In this document: positions 56,391-64,000 of the stretch, piece by piece
Layout of the letters: every line of letters begins with the position of its first letter
Numbering within the stretch: the first letter of the stretch is position 1
NCBI GenBank assembly: GCA_023525715.1
Contig: CM042016.1
Location: 80,149,382 to 80,213,381 of the forward strand
Length of the DNA stretch: 64,000 nt
Source: Cichorium intybus
Lineage: Eukaryota > Streptophyta > Magnoliopsida > Asterales > Asteraceae
Direction: 5' to 3'
The notes under the pieces: generated by a model
Told to the model about the DNA's origin: nothing
The model's input: the letters and a program-made list of their open reading frames with translations, nothing else
The model's database searches: none
Position numbers and translations under genes: made by a program

Positions 56391-56861
56391 GTTAGAAGTT
56401 AAATGTCTCGGTTAACTACAGTCCACATATGTTTTGGTTGTCACGGTTCAATTCGGATGTATTGGAAGTTTGGTACAGTTGATTTATAACAGTTTAAATA
56501 AATCAATAACGACAAAGATAAATTATTGGAATTATAATTTCAAAAGAACTTATCGATGACGGAAGAACGTGACGTTTTCTTGATGTGTCGATTTCTTGTT
56601 CTTTGCGGTAGGATGAGGTTTTGGTGATTTTTTGGTGTCGGGTAGAGGTTGTTTGGAGGTTTGGAGTTTGATGTTGGGTAAGGGTTGTTTGGAGGTTTGA
56701 AGTTTGGTGTCGGGTGGAGGTTTTGTTTCTTGCGGTTTTGCGGTTTGATCCTCGTTGCCAAATGCAGAAATATCAGAATTTTGAGCTGTTTGGTCGTGGA
56801 TATGCTTGAGGATAATAAGTGTATGTTGTATTGTGTGTTAAAAATCAGCTAGAGGAAGCCT

Positions 56862-56871
56862 CTATTTATAG
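56862..56871 (-). promoter_or_regulatory. LTR TATA box of element C
   Basis: CTATAAATAG on the minus strand, 14 bp after the last unit of the GATCGGGTCGCGATC array. Confidence 0.7.
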
Positions 56872-56885
56872 TCTGTTCCAGCGAA

Positions 56886-57216
56886 GATCGGGTCGCGATC
56901 GGCTATGGGATCGGGTCGCGATCTCGAGTGGTTCCCGCTTTTGTGCTGGCCACTACCCGACTCGGTGGAGTTGGTCGCTGGGATAGGGTCGCGATTATAA
57001 GAAGATCGGGTCGCGATGGGCAGATGGATCGGGTCGCGATCTTGTCGGGTTGCCGTCGGTTTGCGATCTTTGGTCAGCATAGTGTCACGTGTGTGTCATC
57101 ACGATCGGGTCGCGATCTGGGTTGGATCGGGTCGCGATCTTCACTGTTCCAGCCTTCTTCTTCTTTTGTTTTGATTTTCTTCACTTCGCGACACATGAGC
57201 TGTTGGGTCGCGATTG
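56886..57216 (-). repeat. Array of 15-bp near-palindromes in the U3 of C
   Basis: GATCGGGTCGCGATC (5-bp inverted arms GATCG/CGATC around GGTCG) at 56886, 56909, 57027, 57103 and 57125, with variants at 56982, 57004 and 57202. Spacing is irregular. It shares the core CGGGTCG with the array of element G. Confidence 0.9.
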
Positions 57217-57373
57217 CTGTTGCTGGGTGACATTTTTGTTCTTTGGTACATAGCGTCATTTTCTCCGGTTTGGTTGATCTCGAATTTACGCAATCTGAAA
57301 TAAACTGTTAATAAAAACATTTCGACTTATTTCATTGATGGTCACATAAAAACAAAAAAAACATTATTCAACA

Positions 57374-57383
57374 ATTTCCCCCT
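57374..57383 (-). promoter_or_regulatory. Polypurine tract of element C
   Basis: The minus strand reads ATAGGGGGAAAT directly before LTR start TGTTGAATAATG. Confidence 0.8.
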
Positions 57384-58877
57384 ATGTGATCATTAATGAA
57401 ATGAGGAGAACAATGTTTGATTGAAATTCTTGAAATTTGGATAAGACATTTATAAAACCATATCACTTGTTTTGAAAGAGTGTGACTAGATTTTACTTAT
57501 GTTTTGAAAAATGTTTGTCAAGAATATTTGTTTCTGAATCAAAGTCTCGAGTTCGATTATCAAAAGGTTTTTGTATATGTATTTTCATAATATTCCTTAA
57601 GATTTATAGCATTTATAAAGACGACAAGTGATCTTAATAGGTCGATTCAGATGAACGCTCATAGGTATAACTCACACTTGACTGAGGTGTTTGTTTGTTC
57701 TGGGTGCAGAACTGGTGTATAATCACTAAAGATGAGTGATATCTCTCAGTTTGAAGGTGTTGACTTATGCTTAATGTGGATTTATACCTATATACTTTAG
57801 TCACTTGGTCTTCATATTAGATAATCAATCACATAAGACTGGTTTCGGCATTACTCAGAGGGTTTCTTCATTCATGCCATTGAGGTTCACTCTCTCTCCG
57901 TCGGTAAATACATGTAGAGGGGTTTAGAAATTTTCATAGTGCAGTTTGCAACTAAGAATATTCAATTATGAAGGCTACAGTATCCCGGTAAATCTTCGGT
58001 TTTTAACAGCTATATTTGATAAAGCTTTTGAGAATTCGTTGTTTTGAGAGATGTCTGTCTTGATGGATTGTTGTTGTAAATCTTCCTTTTCTTTGGTGAG
58101 GTGTTTACCTTTGTCTTTATCTTTTCTTGATTTGTGTGAATACACATTGTGTAAAAGATATCTAATGTGGTTACCAATTGTGATTTGTTGACAGCATTTG
58201 TTGGATATGACTTTGTCGTTTCTTCATTTGTCAGATTCGTTATGCCAGATGATCAGTATTTTCTTTGAAGTGGTTTGATTGAGGATAGGGATAGGTGATA
58301 TAAAAGACAGTTTGTCTAATATATAAGAAAATGAAAGTATCGTCCCTGGTCATTTTGATATCTAATCAAAAATGAGACTAGCATCACGGTATAAGAGTAT
58401 AAATCCTATAAGTCATAATGAAAACACCTTTGCTCACAGAAATGAATTCCACTTAGCAGTTAAAGACGAGGCACAATTTCTCACATGGGTTTGGTTTTCA
58501 TCTGAATCTCCTGATCTTATGTCCCTTTACAGATAAAATCGTTATAATTGAAATAAATTCAAAGGGAATAGGAGAATGTACATGACAAAAATGTTTGAAA
58601 TTTGAACCTTCTCTTTAATTAAGAATCAATATAACTGAGAACATTCATCGAGCATAAGTATCTGAAAATTTAGTCAAGAAGATGTTAATCACATGGTTCT
58701 ATAAAAGCTTATTATGACAAGTCTTTTATTGTATTTTTGAAGATTTGTTTTTCTGAATGTTTTTGGAAATTTTGGTTATTTGAATGTTTTTGGAAAATTT
58801 TGGTTATTTGAATGTTTTTGAAAATTTTCTTTTTGAATGAAAGTAAACACTCTTTTGTACAAACAAAAAGTAAGAGA
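57384..58877 (-). other. 3' noncoding region of element C
   Basis: 1.5 kb AT-rich, no supported ORF and no trace of the accessory ORF of A/D. A GAATGTTTTTGGAAA-type motif is repeated near 58750-58830. Confidence 0.5.
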
Positions 58878-61800
58878 TTAGGGATGGATGTTATCTGGAT
58901 TCAACATTCCTAGACGGCCTAGGAAGTATTGAAACTTGGTTTCGTCTAGAGCTTTAGTAAAGACATCGGCAATTTGCTCTTCGGTGTTGATGAAGTGCAA
59001 TTCGATATGACCTTTTTGTATGTTGTCTTTGAGGAAATGATATCGAATGTCGATGTGCTTTGTCATGGAATGGTGCACGGGATTGTGAGAAATGGCAATT
59101 GTGCTGGTTGAGTCACAAAATATGGGAATTTGTGATACTTTGTAGCCATAGTCACGTAATTGAGTTTGCATCCACATGACTTGTGAACAGCAGCTTGCGG
59201 CAGCTACATATTCAGCTTCTGCGGTTGAAGTGGACACGCATGATTGTTTCTTTGAAGTCCAGCTTACCAGTCTGCCTCCAAGAAATTGGCAAGAACCAGA
59301 TGTGCTTTTTCTGTCTAGTCTGCATCCTCCATAGTCGGATTCGGTGAAGGCATTAAGCTGAAAATTAGAGTTAGCTGGATACCAAAGGCCAAGAGATGGA
59401 GTTCCTTTAAGATATTTGAAAATTCTTTTCACAGCTATGTCATGAGATTCCATAGGATTGGCTTGGTATCTGGCACAGACACATGTAGAGAACATGATGT
59501 CGGGTCTGCTGGCTGTGAGGTAAAGGAGTGATCCTATCATTCCTCGATATTTCTTTTGATCAACAGGCTTGCCATTTAAGTCTGCATCTAATTTGTAACC
59601 AAGAGCCATTGGGGTTTTTGCTGTATTTGATTTGTCAAGAGAAAAACGAGTTAGAAGATTTTTAACATAATTTTATTGATTGATGAAAATTCCATCTGAC
59701 GATTGTTTGACTTGTAGTCCAAGAAAAGTAGTCATTTCTCCTATCATGCTCATCTCAAATTTGCTCTTCATCAAATCTGCAAACTTGATACTCAAGGATT
59801 CATCAGTAGAACCGAAAATAATGTCATCGACATATATTTGAACGATTAACAGATACTTATTAAAGATTTTACGAAAGAGAGTTTGATCAATTGAACCTCT
59901 TTTGAATCCTGATTCTTCTAGAAATGTTGACAATGTTGAATACCAGGCTCGAGGTGCTTGTTTTAAGCCATAAAATGCTTTTTGTAACTTAAAACTGTGA
60001 TTTGGGAACTGTGGATCTTCAAAACCTGGAGGTTGTTGAATATACACATCACGATCAATCTCTCCATGTAAAAATGCACATTTTACATCCATTTGGTAAA
60101 CTTTGAAGTTCTTGTGTGCTGCATATGCTAGAAAGATACGAATGGCTTCGAGTCTTGCAACTGGAGCATAAGTTTCATCGTAATCGATTCCTTCTTGTTG
60201 AGAATAGCCCTTGACTACAAGTCTTGCTTTGTTTCGAAAAACTATGCCTTGATCATCAGTTTTGTTTCTGAAAACCCATCTTGAACCTACTACAGTAACA
60301 TCGGGAGGAGTAGGAACAAGATCCCATACTTGGTTTCTTTCGAATTCAGCTAGTTCTTCTTGCATGGCTTTGACCCAGTCTGGATCTTTAAGAGCTGAAT
60401 GGATGGTTTTGGGTTCAGTCATGGATAAGAATGCTCCGTATAAACATTCATTTGAGGTAGCGGATCTTGTTTGAATACCAGAATTGGGATCTCCTATAAT
60501 TTGTTCTGCAGGATGATTTCTGGTCCATTTGTTTAGGCGACTTTTTTCAGGTATTTCGATTGGTGTTTCTATGTCCCATTGTTCTTCTTGGTCAGGTGAT
60601 TCTGTTGGGAATAGATTTTGGTTGTTGTCAGATATGTCTTTTTGGATTATAGGGTGATAATGAGGTAAAGAAGGTTCCCCCATAGATGATGCACTGGGAT
60701 CATTTTGGACAGGTGAATTGGGAGTGTTCAAAGAGGGATTTGGTGTTGGTAATTCCCCCTCAACTTGATCTGCATTTTCTTGGTTTGATTGTGAAGTTTC
60801 TGCATCGGAGGTTCCTGTAGGAATTGTAGAAGATGTTAGAAATTCAGAACTATAAGCGGTTTTGGGTTGTTCAAAAAGTAAATCAAGATCAATTTCTATG
60901 TTCATGTCAGGAGATGGTGTTTGTGGAATTGGATTTTGAAAAATAGTATCTATCATTTGTGAACCAAAATTTTCACGATCCAATTTTCTGACATAAAATT
61001 CATCGAAGTGGACATCGGTACTTTCTTCAATTACTCTTGTACGTTTGTTCAGTACTCGATAAGCAGCTGAGGTAAAAGAGTAACCAAGGAAAATTCCTTC
61101 GTCTGATCTTGATTCAAATTTTGAAAGGTGATCTTTGTTATTCTTTATGAAGCATCGACAACCAAAAATATGAAAGAATTTGATGTTTGGTTTTCGGTTG
61201 TTAATGACTTCATATGGTGTTTTATGAAGTTGTTTATGGATTAAAGAACGATTTTGAGTGTAGCAAGCTGTGGCTATTGCTTCTGCCCAGAAGTATTGTG
61301 GCAGATCAGCAAAGATGAGCATTGATCTTGCAGCTTCGCACAGAGTTCGGTTCTTTCTTTCAACAACGCCGTTTTGTTGAGGAGTGTAAGGGGCTGAGAG
61401 GTTGTGTTCGATGCCTTTGTTTTTGAGAAATGAGTCTAGAGTTATGTTTTTGAACTCTAAACCATTATCACTTCGGATTCTTCGAACTGGTCGTTTGAGC
61501 TTTAATTCAATCTGTTTTATGAAGTTGATTATTTCTTCAGGTGCTTCTGACTTTAGCCTTAAAAAGAAAACCCAAGTAAAGCGTGAGTAATCATCAATAA
61601 TAACAAGGATGTATTTCTTCCCTTTTATGCTTTGGGTTTTTGCAGGGCCGCAAAGATCAATGTGCAGTAATTCTAGTGGTTCGGATACACTAGATTCAGG
61701 AATGCTTTTATGAGAGGATTTGGACAGTTTTCCTCCTTCACAAGCTGCACAAAGAGTTTCATTATCAAGTTTCAGAAGCGGCAGTCCGCGAACAAGATCA

Positions 61801-62294
61801 TTTGCAATCAACTTGTTGATGTAGCCGAAATTGAGATGGGAAAGACGACGATGCCACAACCAACTAATACCAGCTGAAGCTTTGGACAAGAGACAGATGT
61901 CTGGTTTTCCATAGATAAGGTCCATATCTAGTGGATACATGTTGCCTAGACGATCAGAATTGACTAGAATGGCTTTGGTCTTGGCATCCGTGATTATGCT
62001 TCGTTGTTTGGTGAAAAGAACTTCATGATTGTTGTCACAAAGTTGTGATACGCTGATTAGGTTGTGTTTCAGGCCGTCAACGTAGGCTACTTTCTTGATG
62101 GTGAAGTGACCATTTGTTATGTTTCCATAACCTTTGATTCTTGCAGTCATGTTATTTCCAAAAGTCACATCTTGTTTGGATTCTGTGGGTTTGAAGTCTC
62201 GTAGAAAGCTTTGGTTTCCTGTCATATGCTTGGAGCAGCCACTATCAATATACCATGTGCCATCCTTGGGCTCTCCAGCACAAAGTGCCTGCAA
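58878..62294 (-). pseudogene. Element C pol: protease, integrase, RT, RNase H (one stop)
   Basis: One frame of about 1,139 codons from about 62294 to 58878, broken only by TAA at 59673-59675. Protease WYIDSGCSKHMTG (about residue 15). Integrase zinc LWHRRLSHLNFGYINKL ... CAACEGGK, core HIDLCGPAKTQSIKGKKYIL, RSDNGLEF, TPQQNGVVERKNRT. Linker with PPT-like G-runs (60674-60764). RT WVFRNKTDDQ, YDETYAPVARLEAIRIFL, YVDDIIFGS (about 59838-59812). RNase H LNAFTESDYGGCRLDRKST, then HIDIRYHFLKDNIQKGHIEL. All catalytic residues look present. A stop at about 62295-62300 separates it from the gag frame. Confidence 0.92.
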
Positions 62295-62369
62295 TTAGAC
62301 AGAAAGTTTAGGTACCCAAACCATGGTGGGTCCTGATTTGTTAATGGTTTTTGATAATTTGGAATCATT

Positions 62370-64000
62370 CTAGTATTTGTTGATTGGACGGAACGGTTGA
62401 GGTTTAAGTTGATTTATTAAGTTTTCCCAAAGTGAGATTTGTTTTTGAAAACCTGTCATTTGAAATGATTTCTGATTTTGTGAAAAGTATCCTATATGTG
62501 AAGATCTGTTTGATAACCTTTCATTGTATCTGGGATCTGAATGGTTTTGGAAAACACTTTGATGATTGAATGGAATTTGGTGAAATGATGGTTTCTGAAA
62601 GTTCCTTGAGAGATTGAAGTTTATCTTTTGAAAGTGACTTTGAATCGGTTTTTGAAAAGGTTTTTGTTTTGGATTAAAGGTTTGTTTTTGTGGCACAGCG
62701 CTTGGTTTCAAAGGTTTTTCTTTGAAAACAATGGGCCTGCTTTGTTCTTTTGGTTTACAGACAGCTTGAATGGTTTGTTTATTTGTCTGTTGTTTCTTTG
62801 AATACTTTTGTCCCAGATTATTCTTTCCAATAAAGGTTGAGTTTAAAGAGGGAAAGACAGTTGGAACAGAAGTGCTGCCATTTTGATGATCAGAATTTTC
62901 TCCATTTAAGAAATTTTCAAGTTTGATTGTGCCATCATTCATTGTTAGTTAAGTAGATCTCAATTGATGAGTTACTGAACTAGCAGAGTCTGATTCAGAT
63001 TTTAAGACTCTTTTGAAAGACTTTTTGGAAACAGTGAAAGCAGTATCATCTGGGCTACAGTTGATAACTGTTTCGTCATCTGAATCGTCCTCATTGGCAG
63101 ATAAGAAAAAATCTGGTAGAGGCAATTTAGAGTTTTCACAAATTTTCCCATTTTTCTTTTCAGTCTCTTCATTTTCAAAAGATTCTCTTCCAATTCCCGG
63201 TTTATAATTCGTATCAATTTTGCCAGTTCCTAAGTTGTTTGCTTTAGTGAAAACATCATCACTCAATTTTCTGGCAATATTGATAGAATCCAGTTTTCCT
63301 TGAAATCTTTGATTTTCGGATTCAAGAAATTTGATTTGCTTTGAAGAATCATCTAGTTTTAGAATTAAACTTGTGTTGTTGTCAGTTAAATCTTGAATTT
63401 TTTGTTTTAACTGAAGGACTTCCTTTTCTAAGGTATCTTTTATTTCAGATGAAATAACAGATTGATTTTTTATTTCTAAGTCCCTTTTTTGTTTTAGAGC
63501 TTCATTTAATTGTTCTAGGATGTGATTATTTTCTTCAGATTTTCGTTCAATGTCTCTTTCAAGTTTGTCTCTAGTCCTTGCGGATTCTCCAAATCTGAGT
63601 TGCAATGTTTGTAATTCAGATTTGTAGATATCAGATTTAACTATTGTGTCATGATACAGTCTGAGATCAGCTTTTAGACTGTTCTCAATCTTAGTCATGT
63701 GGGACTCAAATGGTGTTTTTGAAAGACCGAGATCTGAGATCATAGACCATACCTGATCGATGACATATGGAGCTCTTATGGTTGGTTTATTGTCAGCCAT
63801 GAAGCAGAAGTTTGACTGAGCGGGTTCAGTGTCTGTTTCATCATCAGAAGTTGGCCAGTATTCCACGCTAGGTTCGTGGAATGCCATCAAAGCTTTTTGC
63901 TTTGCTTTCTGTTCTTGTTTCTTCAGCTCTTCGGGTTTTTGAGCATAGTAGGCTGAGTCTTTGACTTTGACTTTGGCTCGACAATCTCGGGCATAATGAT
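62370..64000 (-). pseudogene. Element C gag (partial, continues beyond the window)
   Basis: At the window edge the minus strand encodes the end of a zinc knuckle (HYARDCRAKVKVKDSAYYAQ). It then runs through MAFHEPSVEYWPTSDDETD into a strong coiled coil (about 63700-63300), from ENSLKADLRLYHDTIV to LQLKQKIQDLTDNN. A Lys/Gln/Phe-rich tail ends at 62370. TAA at 62949-62951 interrupts the same frame. The N-terminal gag domain lies outside. Confidence 0.85.

Larger units (their letters stand above)
56075..57373 (-). repeat. 3' LTR of element C
   Basis: 1,299 bp on plus TGTTGAAAAATACG...ATTATTCAACA with 6-bp inverted tips. Minus-strand TATA CTATAAATAG at 56871-56862. It contains a U3 motif array, a ~75-100-bp tandem duplication (about 56215-56390) and a ~38-bp direct repeat (about 56625-56720). 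Confidence 0.9.
56075..64000 (-). mobile_element. Copia element C (Sirevirus-like gag-pol), runs off the window
   Basis: The 3' LTR, PPT, 3' noncoding region, pol and most of gag are present on the minus strand; the 5' LTR lies beyond 64000. It has the same gag type as A and B (zinc knuckle plus coiled coil), but no accessory ORF after pol. It is inserted into the integrase of E. Confidence 0.9.

Noticed and set aside
56886..57216. GATCGGGTCGCGATC units as a CRISPR or centromeric satellite
   Set aside because: Irregular spacing, confined to an LTR with TG...CA ends, and located directly before its TATA box.
57384..58877. Decayed accessory ORF in element C
   Set aside because: None of the motifs shared by A and D could be recognised in either strand of this stretch.

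Overview
The window is repeat-dense nuclear DNA of a flowering plant, most likely a eudicot. The evidence is wall-to-wall LTR retrotransposons of typical plant lineages: Ty1/copia with Sirevirus-like architecture, a Ty3/gypsy chromovirus, and an Athila-like gypsy element. They use initiator-tRNA-Met or tRNA-Asp primer sites and plant-type TATA boxes, and the only plausible host genes encode plant Agenet domains. No bacterial gene, tRNA or rRNA was seen. A family-level assignment is not possible from the sequence alone.

Layout. (1) 1-6479 is a graveyard of very old minus-strand gypsy relics (X, Y), with a 180-bp perfect-arm palindrome (168-347) and a 63-bp inverted repeat at 354-416 and 6417-6479. 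(2) 6480-~8150 holds two tandem Agenet-domain ORFs, each with its own TATA-like box; the second has an in-frame stop. (3) ~8150-37663 is copia element B (minus strand), truncated at its left end and split by two clean insertions: copia element A (9316-21997, 416-bp LTRs, TSD CGTAT) and Athila-like element F (22589-31076, ~1.13-kb LTRs, TSD AGCTG). (4) 37664-51157 is the 3' part of element D (plus strand), a relative of A. B's LTR abuts its spacer, and chromovirus G (40004-47766, TSD CTTCC) splits its 3' accessory ORF. (5) 51158-52116 is a minus-strand copia gag relic (H). Element E (plus strand, 52117-56074) lies beside it, and E's integrase is cut by copia element C (minus strand, 56075 to beyond the window end).

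How the parts work. Each element encodes gag (coat/RNA binding), protease, integrase and reverse transcriptase/RNase H between LTRs that carry the promoter. All coding regions here contain stops or frameshifts, so none looks autonomous; C is closest to intact. A and D carry, after pol, an extra ~1,060-1,160-codon ORF with a basic NLS-like block, a low-complexity region and a coiled coil. In both it is preceded by the same internal TATATAAACC promoter-like box 104-117 nt before the ATG.

The most noteworthy signals are: that conserved internal promoter plus accessory ORF in two diverged elements; family-specific arrays of short GC-rich near-palindromes ending 13-17 bp upstream of the LTR TATA or TATA-like box in three unrelated families (C, F, G); an internal PPT-U3-TATA-like cassette in front of the non-pol ORF of F; and repeated PPT-like G-runs in the integrase-RT linker of A, B and C.
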